Positions 1 to 9,464 of a stretch of 64,000 nt of DNA are shown here, piece after piece. The notes under the pieces were generated by a model, which was not told where the DNA came from, made no database searches, and saw only the letters and a list, made by a program, of their open reading frames with translations. How positions within the stretch are numbered: the stretch's first letter is position 1; every line of letters begins with the position of its first letter. The stretch covers positions 2,108,001-2,172,000 of the forward strand of contig NZ_CP049934.1 in assembly GCF_011382965.1 (NCBI RefSeq), in the 5' to 3' direction. Origin of the DNA: Leucobacter insecticola (GTDB taxonomy: Bacteria; Actinomycetota; Actinomycetes; Actinomycetales; Microbacteriaceae). A program made the translations under genes and the position numbers.

Positions 1-196
1 GTTCTCTCGGCCACGCTGTGTCCGCATTGACAACGCCCGACAGGATCACACGACCCGGTCAGACAGCAATGCACGCGACACAGCACACCGTCTTCGGTGA
101 GGGAACGACCAGTGCAGAAACCCGGCTACAGGGCGACTGCCACCTGTTCTCGCGCGCAGCCAGCGGCGGGAACGGTGTAGGCCAACGAAGAGCTTA
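1..196. other. Intergenic region downstream of rarA
   Basis: No coding frame with a recognisable product is visible between the window edge and the rarA stop codon. A short hairpin, CACCG-TCTT-CGGTG, lies near position 85-100. A stretch near 117-135 faintly resembles the 3' end of RNase P RNA, but no other part of that RNA is present, so no RNA gene is called. Confidence 0.4.
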
Positions 197-1525
197 TCAG
201 ATTCCGCCGGTGATGCGGCGGATCTTCTCGAGTCGGTCCGCGATCTCGCGTTCATGCCCGCGCGATACCGGTTCGTAGTACCGCCGCCCGACGAGCTCAT
301 CGGGGAGATATTGCTGCTCCGAGACGCCACGCGGATCATTGTGGGGGTACTTGTAGCCCTTGCCGTGGCCGAGCCGTTTCGCGCCCGGATAGTGCCCGTC
401 GCGCAGGTGAATCGGAACGAGCCCGAATCGCCCGGCCTTCACATCCGCGATCGCCGCATCAATTGCGCTGATCACCGCATTCGACTTCGGCGCCGTCGCA
501 ATGTAGATCGTTGCCTCAGCAAGCGGGATCCGCGCCTCGGGAAGCCCAATCAGCTGCGTCGCCTCAGCCGCCGCGACCGCGATCAGTAGCGCCTGGGGAT
601 CCGCCATTCCCACATCTTCAGCGGCGTGAACCATGAGTCTGCGCGCAATGAATCGCGGATCCTCCCCCGCTTCGATCATTCTCGCAAGATAGTGGATCGC
701 GGCGTCAGGATCCGAACCGCGCAGCGACTTGATGAAGGCGCTAATGACGTCGTAGTGCTGATCGCCGTTTTTGTCGTAGCGCAGGAGCGCCCGGTCAATC
801 GATGCCGACACTATCTCGGCCGTAATGACGGGCGTCTCTTCACCCTCGACCCCCGCGAGGGCGGAACCCGCCGCCGCTTCAAGCCCGGTCAGGGCGCGCC
901 GGGCGTCGCCGGAGGCCAGCTGGATCAGCGCATCGAGCGCATCATCGTCGATCCCAACGGTGTCTCCGAGCCCGCGAGGATCCTGAATCGCGCGGGTGAG
1001 GAGGGTTCGCAGGTCCTGATCCTGCAACGGTTCAAGTGTGAGCAGCAGCGACCGCGACAGCAACGGGCTGATCACCGAGAACGAGGGGTTCTCGGTCGTC
1101 GCCGCGACAAGGGTGACCCAGCCATTTTCTACGCCGGGCAGCAGCGCGTCTTGCTGAGCCTTCGTAAATCGGTGGATCTCGTCCAGAAAAAGCACCGTCG
1201 CGATGTCGTACAGATCACGGTCGTTCAGCGCACGCTCCATGACCGTACGGACGTCTTTGATGCCTGCCGTTACCGCGGAGAGCTCAACGAACCGCCGACC
1301 ACTCGAGTGCGCGATTGCCTGCGCGAGCGTGGTTTTTCCGGTGCCGGGCGGACCCCACAGAATGATCGACACCGCCCCCTGCGAAGCCTCTCCGGCGGCG
1401 GCAAGAACCTGCAGCGGTGAGCCGGGGCGCAACAGGTGCTGCTGTCCCACAACTTCATCGAGCGAGCGCGGGCGCATGCGCACGGCGAGGGGTGCCGTGT
1501 GTCCGGGAATTGCTGAGGTGCTCAC
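197..1525 (-). CDS. rarA: Replication-associated recombination protein A (RarA/MgsA family AAA+ ATPase)
   Basis: A 442-residue AAA+ ATPase of the RarA/MgsA/WRNIP1 family, which acts at stalled or collapsed replication forks and resembles clamp-loader subunits. The Walker A motif GPPGTGKTT is at about residues 58-66, Walker B (FLDEIHRF) at about 113-120, and the sensor-1-like ATTENPSF follows. The C-terminal half carries the family's tetramerisation region, with the signature [18 protein letters not shown]. Length is normal. The start is GTG at 1525; a TAGCAT hexamer six bases upstream of it could be a -10 element, which would give a nearly leaderless transcript. It is transcribed divergently from the DUF349 gene across about 84 bp. 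Confidence 0.96.
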   Translation of the reverse strand: MSTSAIPGHTAPLAVRMRPRSLDEVVGQQHLLRPGSPLQVLAAAGEASQGAVSIILWGPPGTGKTTLAQAIAHSSGRRFVELSAVTAGIKDVRTVMERALNDRDLYDIATVLFLDEIHRFTKAQQDALLPGVENGWVTLVAATTENPSFSVISPLLSRSLLLTLEPLQDQDLRTLLTRAIQDPRGLGDTVGIDDDALDALIQLASGDARRALTGLEAAAGSALAGVEGEETPVITAEIVSASIDRALLRYDKNGDQHYDVISAFIKSLRGSDPDAAIHYLARMIEAGEDPRFIARRLMVHAAEDVGMADPQALLIAVAAAEATQLIGLPEARIPLAEATIYIATAPKSNAVISAIDAAIADVKAGRFGLVPIHLRDGHYPGAKRLGHGKGYKYPHNDPRGVSEQQYLPDELVGRRYYEPVSRGHEREIADRLEKIRRITGGI

Positions 1526-1609
1526 CCTGCCATGCTATCGATGCTCAGCTATGGCATAGTTGGAAGAGTCACATTCGGTCGGCAATCCTGCTGACCCCGT
1601 TATCGACAG

Positions 1610-2857
1610 GTGAGTAGCACGGTGAGCGAAGCGAGCAACGAGAAGCCCTGGGGCCGAGTCGACGAAGATCGTACGGTGTATGTCCGCGAGGGCGACAACG
1701 AGCGTGCAGTCGGATCGTTCCCAGACGGTACCCCCGAAGAGGCGCTTGCCTACTTCACTCGGAAATTCTCAGATCTCGAGGGTCAAGTGACTCTCCTCGA
1801 AGCCCGCATCGCGCGCGGCACCGCCGAGGGGTCGGTCGCGGAGACCGTCACGAAGCTGCAGGCGCAGTTGGTTGAGCCCGCAGCTGTTGGTGACCTCGCC
1901 AGCCTCCGAGCGCGCGTCGAGAAGCTCGGCGGAAAAGCAGCTGAGCTCAACGAGAAACAGCAGGCAGAGCGTGAGGCAGCGCGCCAGGAAGCGCTCGCGA
2001 AGCGCGAAGCGATCGCTGTTGAGGCGGAACGCCTTGCCGCACAGCCGGAAGCTTCCATCCGTTGGAAAGACACGAGCCTCGCCTTCGAACAGCTATTCAA
2101 CGATTGGCAGGCCGCTCAGAAGAACGGACCCCAGGTCGCGAAGTCGCAGGCCGACGCACTGTGGAAGCGCTTCCGCGCTGCCCGGCAGAGCTTCGACACG
2201 GCTCGCCGCGCTCACTTCGCGCAGATGGACGCCACAAACAAGGACGTGAAGCAGCGCAAGGAGCGCATCATTGCCTCCGCAGAAGCGCTTGCCCCCCGAG
2301 GAGTCGACGGTATTTCCGCATATCGCTCGCTGCTTGACGAGTGGAAGAACGCAGGGCGCGCCAGCCGCAAGATTGACGACCAGCTCTGGGCCCGATTTAA
2401 GGCCGCTGGCGACGTGCTGTACCAGGCGAAGGCCGCCGAGGAAGCACAGTCCAGCGAAGAAGAGGCCGCGAACCTCCTCGCGAAGCAGGCCCTGCTCGAG
2501 GAGGCTGAGCCGATCCTTGCGGAGAAGGATCACGTTGCAGCGCGCAAACTGCTCACCGCTATCCAAATCCGCTGGGATGAAATCGGCCGCGTGCCGCGCG
2601 CGTCGCTGCGTGACACCGAGGCTCAGCTGCGCAAGATCGAGGACCACGTCAAGGAACTTGAGGACGATCACTGGAAGAAGTCGAATCCAGAGACGAAGGC
2701 GCGCAGCGAGGGTCTTCGTGGCCAGCTTGAGGACTCGATTGCCGATCTCACCGCGCAGATCGCTGCGGCTGAGGCCGCCGGCGACAAGAAGGCGAAGGCG
2801 GAGGCTGAATCAAAGCTTGCGACCCAGCAGTCTTGGCTCGCAGCGCTCGGGGATTAG
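1610..2857 (+). CDS. DUF349 domain protein, coiled-coil rich
   Basis: A 415-residue soluble protein, strongly charged and helical, with repeated DUF349-type three-helix units (for example LFNDWQAAQKNGPQ...LWKRFRAARQ and LLDEWKNAGRASRKIDDQLWARF). It has a long N-terminal coiled coil rich in Ala, Glu and Lys (about residues 45-140) and ends in another coiled coil. DUF349 proteins are widespread in actinobacteria next to rarA or rel, but their biochemical role is not established, so none is assigned. The start is GTG at 1610; a second in-frame GTG at 1622 is possible. No transmembrane segment is visible. Confidence 0.88.
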   Translation: MSSTVSEASNEKPWGRVDEDRTVYVREGDNERAVGSFPDGTPEEALAYFTRKFSDLEGQVTLLEARIARGTAEGSVAETVTKLQAQLVEPAAVGDLASLRARVEKLGGKAAELNEKQQAEREAARQEALAKREAIAVEAERLAAQPEASIRWKDTSLAFEQLFNDWQAAQKNGPQVAKSQADALWKRFRAARQSFDTARRAHFAQMDATNKDVKQRKERIIASAEALAPRGVDGISAYRSLLDEWKNAGRASRKIDDQLWARFKAAGDVLYQAKAAEEAQSSEEEAANLLAKQALLEEAEPILAEKDHVAARKLLTAIQIRWDEIGRVPRASLRDTEAQLRKIEDHVKELEDDHWKKSNPETKARSEGLRGQLEDSIADLTAQIAAAEAAGDKKAKAEAESKLATQQSWLAALGD

Positions 2858-2953
2858 CGCGTTTTTCAACCTCCGCTCACAGGCGACTGAACCAGCGTTC
2901 CGCGGAATAGTTCTCCACAGATTTACTGCGAGGCCGCACAAGACGGCTTAAGG

Positions 2954-2990
2954 GTGCACGCTTGAACGCATGGATCTTTCAAGCGTGCAC
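2954..2990. promoter_or_regulatory. Perfect 13-bp inverted repeat around the AbiEi-like start codon
   Basis: GTGCACGCTTGAA (2954-2966) is repeated in inverted orientation at 2978-2990, with an 11-nt spacer holding the proposed ATG at 2970. It could be a factor-independent stop for the upstream DUF349 gene (though without a T tract), or an operator or hairpin controlling the downstream gene. Confidence 0.6.
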
Positions 2991-3560
2991 TCGTTCGTCC
3001 CGCAAGCCATTCGCTCGCGGCCGCCGCCCTCGCCACCCGACCTCATGGGCTGGAGCCAGGCTGAGCGTTCTGCGGAGACCATCCGGGGGACGCTCGTGAG
3101 ATGCGGCCCTGGTCTCAGACTCGCGGCGTGGCCGGAAACACCAAGGGTTCGAGCGTACGCTCTCGCACCCTGGCTCGCTGGCAACAGAATCGCGGTCCGT
3201 CTCACCGCGGCGTGGGTGTGGGGCGCAGCGCGCAACGCACGGCTACCTCTGCAGCTTTCCACGAGGTATGGTCGCAGAGCACGCTCATCCGGCACGCCGG
3301 ACTATGATCTCCAGCAACTGGTGATTCGCGAAGATGACGTGCAGGAGTTCGGGCCCTACGCGGTCACAACACCGCCGCGCACGATTATCGATTTGATTCG
3401 AAACCCAAGCGAGCTCGACCTGCACAGCCGGGTCGCGTGTCGTTTACTCTTCGCACTTGTGCCGGGAGGCCACGTTTCAATCCGGGAGGCACTGCTCGCG
3501 GGTCCACGACCCTATCGAGCGCAGGCCCTACGGAAGCTCGAGATCTGCGCGGCAGGCTAG
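2970..3560 (+). CDS. AbiEi-like (type IV antitoxin family) orphan protein
   Basis: A 196-residue protein resembling the C-terminal region of AbiEi-family antitoxins common in Microbacteriaceae: an RLTAAWVWGAA segment, then DYDLQQLVIREDDVQEFGPYAVTT and the TPPRTIIDLIR motif. AbiEi proteins are normally transcriptional autorepressors and partners of AbiEii nucleotidyltransferase toxins. No toxin gene lies beside this one; the neighbours are DUF349 and, converging from the other side, rel. It may be an orphan regulator. The start ATG at 2970 sits inside the loop of an inverted repeat, so its initiation may be controlled or the true start may be slightly downstream. Function beyond family membership is not known. 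Confidence 0.65.
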   Translation: MDLSSVHSFVPQAIRSRPPPSPPDLMGWSQAERSAETIRGTLVRCGPGLRLAAWPETPRVRAYALAPWLAGNRIAVRLTAAWVWGAARNARLPLQLSTRYGRRARSSGTPDYDLQQLVIREDDVQEFGPYAVTTPPRTIIDLIRNPSELDLHSRVACRLLFALVPGGHVSIREALLAGPRPYRAQALRKLEICAAG

Positions 3561-3576
3561 CCGTTCCGCCGCGTGA

Positions 3577-5826
3577 CTACGACGTGATGCGGTAGACGTC
3601 GTACACGCCGTCGATGCGGCGAACGGCGTTCAGTACATGGTCAAGATGGGTTGCGTTCGCCATCTCAAATAGGAAACGGCTGATCGCGAGCCGAGAAGTG
3701 GAGGTATTGACCGAAGCAGAGAGAATATTGACGTGGTGCTCCGAGAGTGTGCGAGTCACGTCAGAGAGAAGTCCCGAGCGGTCGAGCGCTTCCACCTGGA
3801 TCTGCACCAGGAAGACACTCTTTGACGTTGGGGCCCATTCAACCTCAACCAGGCGCTCCTGTTGGTTCTGCAACTGTTGGTAGTTGTGGCAGTCAAGCCG
3901 GTGTACCGAAACACCCTGCCCTTTCGTCACGAAGCCGCGGATCTCGTCACCCGGCACCGGAGTACAGCACTTCGCGAGCTTGGCGAGCACATCGCTCGCG
4001 CCGGTAACGACGACACCGCTTGTGGAGTTCGGCTTACTCACCCGTGGCGATTCGATGATCGGAAGGGTCGCGAGAGCAGGCTCAGTAGACACCTGGTCAT
4101 CAAAGACGAGCGCAGATACTTTCTCGAGCACCGACTGGGCCGAGACATGCCCCTCACCGACCGCCGCATAGAGCGCGGTAACATCCGCGTAGCGCAACTG
4201 CAGGGCGACTTGCTGCAGCGCAGCGGAGTTCATCACCTGGTGCAGCGGGAGTCCCTGCTTACGCAGCGCCTTTGTGATCTCGACCTTGCCTGTCTCAGCC
4301 GCCTCTTCGCGGCGTTCCTTCGTGAACCACTGACGGATCTTATTCTGAGCGCGCTTGCTCTTGACGAAGTTCAGCCACGCCTTGTTCGGGCCAGCGTTTG
4401 GATCCTTCGAAGTGAAAACCTCAACGACGTCGCCGTTCTGCAGTGCCGTTTCCAGTGGCACGAGCCGCCCGTTCACCCGTGCACCCATCGTGCGGTGTCC
4501 GACCTCGGTGTGCACCGCATACGCAAAGTCAACGGTCGTGCCGCCTGCCGGCAACCCGATCACGCGGCCCTTCGGAGTGAAAACGTACACCTCTTTGGCG
4601 CCAATCTCGAAACGGAGGGCGTCGAGAAATTCGCTGGGGTCCTCTGTTTCCGCCTGCCAGTCGGAGATGTGCGCGAGCCAAGCCATGTCGTTCGAGCTCG
4701 GGTTCTGCGAGCCCTGCTGTCGCTGCTTATACTTCCAGTGCGCCGCAACGCCATATTCCGCACGCTGATGCATCTCAACGGTGCGAATCTGAATCTCAAC
4801 GGCACGGCCGTCAGGGCCGATCACTGTGGTGTGGAGCGACTGGTACAGGTTGAATTTCGGCGTGGCGATGTAATCCTTGAACCGCCCCGGGATTGGTGTC
4901 CAGCGCGCGTGTACGGCCCCCAGCACGGCATAGCAGTCGCGGATCGAGTTCACAAGCACTCGGATTCCTACGAGGTCGTAGATATCGTCAAACTCACGAC
5001 CGCGAACGATCATCTTCTGGTAAATCGAATAGAGCTCTTTCGGACGCCCCGTGACCTCGCCGCGGATCTTCGCCTCACGTAGATCCGAGTTAATCGACTG
5101 GATGACCGCGCCGACCACCTCGTCGCGCTGCGGGTTCCTCTGGCTGACCAGGTTCTCAATCTCCGCATAGAGCTTGGGCTTTAGTACGGCAAAGGAAAGG
5201 TCTTCAAGCTCAGACTTCATCGACTGGATGCCGAGCCGGTGAGCGAGCGGAGCGTAAATCTCAAGTGTCTCTTGAGCCTTCCGCTTCGCCGAATCCCCCG
5301 AAACAAAGCCCCAGGTTCGCGCGTTGTGGAGCCGATCCGCGAGCTTGATGACAAGTACGCGAATGTCACGCGACATCGCGACCACCATCTTGCGGACGGT
5401 CTCCGCTTGCGCCGAGTCCCCATACTTCACTTTGTCCAGCTTGGTGACGCCGTCAACGAGCATCGCAATTTCCTCGCCGAACTCCTCCGTGAGCTGTACC
5501 AGCGAGTAATCGGTGTCTTCAACGGTATCGTGCAGCAGCGCCGCAGCGATCGCTACTGGCGCGATACCTAGGTCGGCGAGAATCTGGGCTACCGCAATGG
5601 GATGGGTGATGTAGGGCTCACCACTTCGACGTTTCTGGCCACGGTGAGCGCGTTCAGCCACCGTGTAGGCGCGCTCAATCATGGAGAGGTCTGCCCGAGG
5701 GTGATTGCCTCTCACCGTCCGAACCAGCTGGTCAACCGCGCCGGGAGAACTCCCGCGCGAGAAGATCCTTGGTACCAGACGGCGCAGTGACGTAGTCGCA
5801 CTCTGCGCGGTATCGTTCACTGCCAC
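3577..5826 (-). CDS. rel: Bifunctional (p)ppGpp synthetase/hydrolase (Rel)
   Basis: A 749-residue RelA/SpoT homologue that makes and degrades (p)ppGpp, the stringent-response alarmone. The HD hydrolase domain is visible (HPIAVAQILADLGI, LLHDTVEDT) at about residues 70-190. The synthetase domain carries EIQIRTVEMHQRAEYGVAAHWKYK, the TGS domain starts at VYVFTPKGRVIGLPAG, and the C-terminal zinc-finger/ACT region shows AKCCTPVPGDEI. Both catalytic halves look intact, as expected for the single Rel of actinobacteria. I chose GTG at 5826 because AGGGAGG lies six bases before it; a TTG two codons earlier is less well placed. It sits just downstream of the secDF cluster. Confidence 0.97.
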   Translation of the reverse strand: MAVNDTAQSATTSLRRLVPRIFSRGSSPGAVDQLVRTVRGNHPRADLSMIERAYTVAERAHRGQKRRSGEPYITHPIAVAQILADLGIAPVAIAAALLHDTVEDTDYSLVQLTEEFGEEIAMLVDGVTKLDKVKYGDSAQAETVRKMVVAMSRDIRVLVIKLADRLHNARTWGFVSGDSAKRKAQETLEIYAPLAHRLGIQSMKSELEDLSFAVLKPKLYAEIENLVSQRNPQRDEVVGAVIQSINSDLREAKIRGEVTGRPKELYSIYQKMIVRGREFDDIYDLVGIRVLVNSIRDCYAVLGAVHARWTPIPGRFKDYIATPKFNLYQSLHTTVIGPDGRAVEIQIRTVEMHQRAEYGVAAHWKYKQRQQGSQNPSSNDMAWLAHISDWQAETEDPSEFLDALRFEIGAKEVYVFTPKGRVIGLPAGGTTVDFAYAVHTEVGHRTMGARVNGRLVPLETALQNGDVVEVFTSKDPNAGPNKAWLNFVKSKRAQNKIRQWFTKERREEAAETGKVEITKALRKQGLPLHQVMNSAALQQVALQLRYADVTALYAAVGEGHVSAQSVLEKVSALVFDDQVSTEPALATLPIIESPRVSKPNSTSGVVVTGASDVLAKLAKCCTPVPGDEIRGFVTKGQGVSVHRLDCHNYQQLQNQQERLVEVEWAPTSKSVFLVQIQVEALDRSGLLSDVTRTLSEHHVNILSASVNTSTSRLAISRFLFEMANATHLDHVLNAVRRIDGVYDVYRITS

Positions 5827-5903
5827 GACCAACCTCCCTTGAATGATTGAACGCTACACCACAGTCCACCATTCCTGCGAAACGGCGAGCTGCCACCAAG
5901 GAA

Positions 5904-5945
5904 ATGGTCCCCCGCTCAGAACAAGCGTTCAGGGCGAGGGACCAT
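5904..5945 (-). terminator. Hairpin after secF
   Basis: ATGGTCCC (5904-5911) and GGGACCAT (5938-5945) can pair, with extra G/C pairing inside. It lies 10 bp beyond the restored secF stop on the minus strand, before rel. There is no strong T tract. Confidence 0.5.
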
Positions 5946-5955
5946 GATTGCGCGG

Positions 5956-6985
5956 TTAGCCGTTGCTGACTTCTGGCTCATTGGAGAGCGCTTCGGACTC
6001 TTCCTTCTCGCGAGCCTTCAGCACCTTCGCATCTCGCTCTTGAACCGATTTCTCTCCCTCACGCAAGTGCGCGTAGACGGGGCGGCGATGAAGATCGTTG
6101 AGTAGGCCCCGACGAAAATTCCGATGAAGAGCGCGAGCGCAATATCGCGCAGCGTTCCCGCACCCAACGCAAAGGCACCGATAAAGAGAATCGAAGCAAC
6201 CGGCAGCAACGCTACGACTGAGGTGTTAATCGAGCGCACCAGAGTCTGGTTGACGCCGAGGTTCACCGCTTCAGCAAAGGTGCGTCGGTCCCCCATCTCG
6301 CCCGGTGACGTGTTCTCGCGAATCTTGTCAAAGACCACCACTGTGTCGTACAGGGAGTAGCCCAAGATCGTAAGGAACCCGATCATCGCCGCGGGGTAAT
6401 CTCAAAGCCGGAAAGCCCATAGATTCCCGCCGTGATGATGAGGTCATGGAACAGCGCTGCCATCGCCGCGAGCGACATCTTCCAGGTGCGGAAGTACAGC
6501 GCCATCACCACTGTCGCGAAGACAATGAAGACGACGAGTGCGATCAACGCCTGTCTCGTAATGTCTTGACCCCAGGCTGGGCCCACAAAGGAGTAGGTAA
6601 CATCGGCTTCCTCTACTCCGTAGGCCTTTGCAAGCGACGCCGTGACCGCGAGATTCTCTGATTCTTTCAAGGCCTCGGTCTGAACACGCACATCGGTGGG
6701 GCCAAGCGCTGAAACGCGCGGTGCGCTTGAGGAAAGCACCTCCACGACCGCTTGCTCAGCAATCTTCGGATCGCGATCCTGCCCCTCAGCGAGGTGTACC
6801 TGGAATTGACTTCCCCCGGTAAATTCGATGCCGAAGCTGAAGCCACCGCGCAGGACCGGCCCGAGAATAGCGATCAGGATAAGCAGCGCGGAGACCATGT
6901 ACCAGGTCTTGCGGCGACCGATGAAGTCGATCGACTTCTCACCGGTGTAGAGCGCATTTCCAAATTCGGAGAATGAGCGAGCCAT
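5956..6985 (-). CDS. secF: Protein translocase subunit SecF (two apparent frameshifts)
   Basis: SecF, the partner of SecD in the proton-driven translocation-enhancing complex of the cytoplasmic membrane. The N-terminal part (from ATG 6985; GGAGAGC eight bases upstream) has the first membrane helix, FGIEFTGGSQFQVHL, and two further helices. Reading then breaks at about 6388-6392, within the conserved GFEITP/AMIGFLTILGYSLYDTVVVFDKIREN segment. A second break at about 6077 follows IFIAAP; restoring one base gives the expected LYAHLRE tail and a stop at 5956. With one base added at each site the protein is 343 residues, a normal length. Both breaks look like sequencing deletions, since SecDF architecture is otherwise complete. 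Confidence 0.92.
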
Positions 6986-6986
6986 G

Positions 6987-8852
6987 TTAGCTCTCCTTTC
7001 CGGTGGTTGATGCCGCGGAGTTCTCAGCGGCTTTGCGCTCGGCGATCGTCTGGCGACGTTCAGCCTCGCGCTGGCTACGAGCAATTTTCTTGCCAGCGCC
7101 CTTGCTCGCGATGACCGGCTCACGGAACTGCGCCCGCCCCCGATACACGGCACCAAGACGACGTGGATCAAGGCCAGATGCGGGATGGCCTTCTCGGTAG
7201 AACCTCGTGCGGCCCAGTAGTGTCATCATCGGGTGAGTGAACAGCGCGACCACGATCACATCGACGAGTGTCGTGAGGCCGAGAGTGAACGCAAATCCCT
7301 TGACGTTGCCAACGGCAAGAATAAACAGGATCACCGCGGCAAGGAAGTTCACACCGTCGGAGGCAAGCACGGTACGGAAGGCCCGTTTCCAGCCCTGCTC
7401 AACAGCGCTGTCAATCGCGAAGCCGTCTCGCAACGCGTCTCGCACGCGCTCAAAGTACACAATGAAAGAGTCCGCCGTAAAGCCAACGGCGACGATGATG
7501 CCCGCGACGCCTGCCATGGACAGCCGGTAGCCTTGGCGCCACGAGAAGAATGTCAGCAACAGGTATGTCAGGATCGCTGCGATGGCGAGCGAGGCGATCG
7601 TCAGGGTGCCGAGGGCACGGTACTGGAACAGCGAGTAGACAACCACGAGCAAGAGCCCAATAAGGCCAGCAAGCAAACCGGCTTGGAGCTGGTTCGCGCC
7701 AAGGGTAGAGGAGATGTCTTCCTGGCTCTGCACGGTGAAGTCCATCGGCAGGGCACCAAACTTCAGCTGATCGGCGAGAGCCTTTGCGCCTTCTTGGGTG
7801 AAATCACCGCTGATGGAGGGTTTGCCGTTCAGGATCTGGCCCTGCATCGTCGGTGCCGAGAGCACCGAGCCGTCGAGCACGAAGGCAAACTGGTCCTGAG
7901 GGGAAGGTGCACCGAAGAGCCGAGTGCTGATCTTCCCGAAAACCTCAGTCCCCTTCTTGTCCATAGTAATCTGCACGACCCAGCCACCGGTGGTCGCTCC
8001 CTGCGAGGTCGTCTCGGCCTGCGCCTTCGCGTCGGTGATGACGTCGCCGCCAAGTTCCACAGGACCGAGAATGTATTTCATGCCCCGCGCATCACAAGTG
8101 ATGAGTGGACGATCAGCAGCGGACTCACGAGCATTCTGAGTGTTCTCGGCAGTGCAGGTGAAGTCAGCGAATTGCTGCTGCAGACCTGGTGTGATCCACG
8201 CGAGGTCGCCTGCGCCCTCGGGCAGCGGATCAGGATCAAGGTTTTCGGCAGCGTCGTCCTTCTTCGCGCCTTCGTCCTTCTTCGCGTCGTCGGCTTTCTT
8301 CGCGTCGTCAGACTTCTTCGTGTCATCAGACTTCTTCGCGTCATCAGCCTTTGCTGCCGCGTCGTCCTTCTTCGCGTCATCAGTCTTTGCGTCGCCGGGC
8401 TTCGCTTCCGCCTCCGCCTCCGTATCGGCTTCGCCAGCAGGTTGTTCCGGCACGATGCCAATGTCGGTGGCGAGGACGGGACGGAACTCGAGCTTCGCCG
8501 AGGCCTCGATGCGCTGCATCGTCTCCTCGTCAACTTTGCCCGGGATCGACACCGAAATATTTCGGCTGCCCTGCGTGGTGATTTCCGCTTCCGAGACGCC
8601 GGCTGCGTCAACGCGCTGACGGATGATCGACACTGCCTGCTGCAGCTGCTCCCCGCTTACCGCTTTGCCGTCGGTCTGCTCGGCCGCGAGAAGAATCTGG
8701 GTTCCGCCCTGCAGATCGAGGGCAAGCTTTGGCGTCCACGTTGCGTCGCTGCGAAACACCCCGAGGGTGATCAGGCCAGCGAGCCCAACTGTGAAAACCA
8801 ACAAAAAGACGAGGGAGCGACGCGCTCTCCGCACCGCAGGTGTGGACGCCAA
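6987..8852 (-). CDS. secD: Protein translocase subunit SecD with Lys/Asp/Ala repeat insertion
   Basis: SecD, 621 residues, works with SecF and YajC at the Sec translocon. The DLQGGTQILL motif follows the first membrane helix. The periplasmic region includes the P1 fold and is interrupted by a very low-complexity stretch (about residues 145-205) made of DDAKK/SDDAKK units. Five C-terminal membrane helices hold GIIVAVGFTADSFIVYFERVRD. The repeat is encoded by imperfect 15-18-bp repeats at about 8240-8415; expansions of this kind are variable linkers in actinobacterial SecD. The start is a TTG at 8852, chosen because it begins the typical ASTPAVRRARRSL leader; a GTG seven codons in is an alternative. 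One base separates its stop from the secF start. Confidence 0.95.
   Translation of the reverse strand: MASTPAVRRARRSLVFLLVFTVGLAGLITLGVFRSDATWTPKLALDLQGGTQILLAAEQTDGKAVSGEQLQQAVSIIRQRVDAAGVSEAEITTQGSRNISVSIPGKVDEETMQRIEASAKLEFRPVLATDIGIVPEQPAGEADTEAEAEAKPGDAKTDDAKKDDAAAKADDAKKSDDTKKSDDAKKADDAKKDEGAKKDDAAENLDPDPLPEGAGDLAWITPGLQQQFADFTCTAENTQNARESAADRPLITCDARGMKYILGPVELGGDVITDAKAQAETTSQGATTGGWVVQITMDKKGTEVFGKISTRLFGAPSPQDQFAFVLDGSVLSAPTMQGQILNGKPSISGDFTQEGAKALADQLKFGALPMDFTVQSQEDISSTLGANQLQAGLLAGLIGLLLVVVYSLFQYRALGTLTIASLAIAAILTYLLLTFFSWRQGYRLSMAGVAGIIVAVGFTADSFIVYFERVRDALRDGFAIDSAVEQGWKRAFRTVLASDGVNFLAAVILFILAVGNVKGFAFTLGLTTLVDVIVVALFTHPMMTLLGRTRFYREGHPASGLDPRRLGAVYRGRAQFREPVIASKGAGKKIARSQREAERRQTIAERKAAENSAASTTGKES
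8240..8415. repeat. Low-complexity coding repeats in secD
   Basis: A run of imperfect 15-18-bp units related to GACTTCTTCGCGTCATCA (plus strand) encodes alternating Asp-Asp-Ala-Lys-Lys blocks in SecD. Unit copy number could vary between strains. Such a repeat is also where assemblers may collapse copies. Confidence 0.8.
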
Positions 8853-8916
8853 AACTGTACTGCTTTCTCTAAACTAATCGGGTGAACTGCCGCGTGGAGG
8901 TCACGGCAGCCGTGAC

Positions 8917-9365
8917 CTACGCCTTGGGCGTTTCGTCACTCTTTCCGTCAGTATCTGTTGAATTGGTATCTGCTGACATTCCACCGTTGGGTTCGGGGAA
9001 TCGGTGGAGTCAGCCGGCGCCGCGAGTTCTTCAGCAACACGCTCACCGAATGCAGGATCGTCATCGGGAGCAAGATCTGCGTCTGCACCTTCGAACGCTG
9101 GCGCATCGACCGGAGTGACAATCTGCACGATCGCGTTGCGGTGCACCACCATAGAGCTCGTTCCGCTCTGCAGCGTGACGCGATTCTCTTCGTCGTCGAT
9201 GCTCAGCACGGTGCCAAAGATGCCGCCTTGGAGCATCACTTCAACACCCGGGCGCATGTTGTTCTGCATCTCTTGCTGTGCGGCCTGACGCTTCTTCCCG
9301 TTGCGAAACATGAAAAATATCAAGACGACGACGAGGCCGAGCATGAGTATGATTGTCGGATCCAA
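8917..9365 (-). CDS. yajC: Preprotein translocase subunit YajC (frameshifted tail)
   Basis: YajC, a small single-span membrane protein of the SecDF-YajC subcomplex. The N-terminal helix (ILMLGLVVVLIFFMF) is followed by the conserved NGKKRQ...NNMRPGVEVMLQGGIFGTV core. The start is TTG at 9365 with AAAGGA upstream. The acidic tail is read in the wrong frame after a GGG run at 8989-8991: adding one base turns an odd basic ending into the natural-looking NGGMSADTNSTDTDGKSDE ending at 8917, giving 149 residues. Without the correction the frame would run on to 8901. It lies between ruvB and secD, a classic actinobacterial order. Confidence 0.88.
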
Positions 9366-9464
9366 GATGGTCCTTTCGATGGGCGTGCAAGGTTCGCGCG
9401 GGGCGCACAGACCTCATAAGCTTACAGTGAATTTGCTGTGCTCGTTGACGCGTGGGGGTCAAGT

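Noticed and set aside
117..145. Resemblance to the 3' end of RNase P RNA (CAGAAACCCGGCTACAGG)
   Set aside because: Only this short stretch matches, with two indels. The other conserved parts of the RNA are not seen in the flanking bases.
2970..3560. Complete type IV toxin-antitoxin system
   Set aside because: No AbiEii-like nucleotidyltransferase gene is present on either side; the neighbours are DUF349 and rel.
3862..5082. Long open frame antisense to rel
   Set aside because: Same reason: shadow of a conserved gene on the other strand.
6383..6400. Programmed frameshift in secF
   Set aside because: No slippery site or stimulatory structure is evident, and the same type of break occurs in a dozen unrelated genes.
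7233..8885. Long open frame antisense to secD, about 550 codons
   Set aside because: It lies opposite a clear SecD gene, has an unnatural composition and no homology pattern. High GC content produces such antisense frames.
9366..9464. Promoter between ruvB and yajC
   Set aside because: A TTGACC hexamer is present on the minus strand, but no -10 element lies at a suitable distance.
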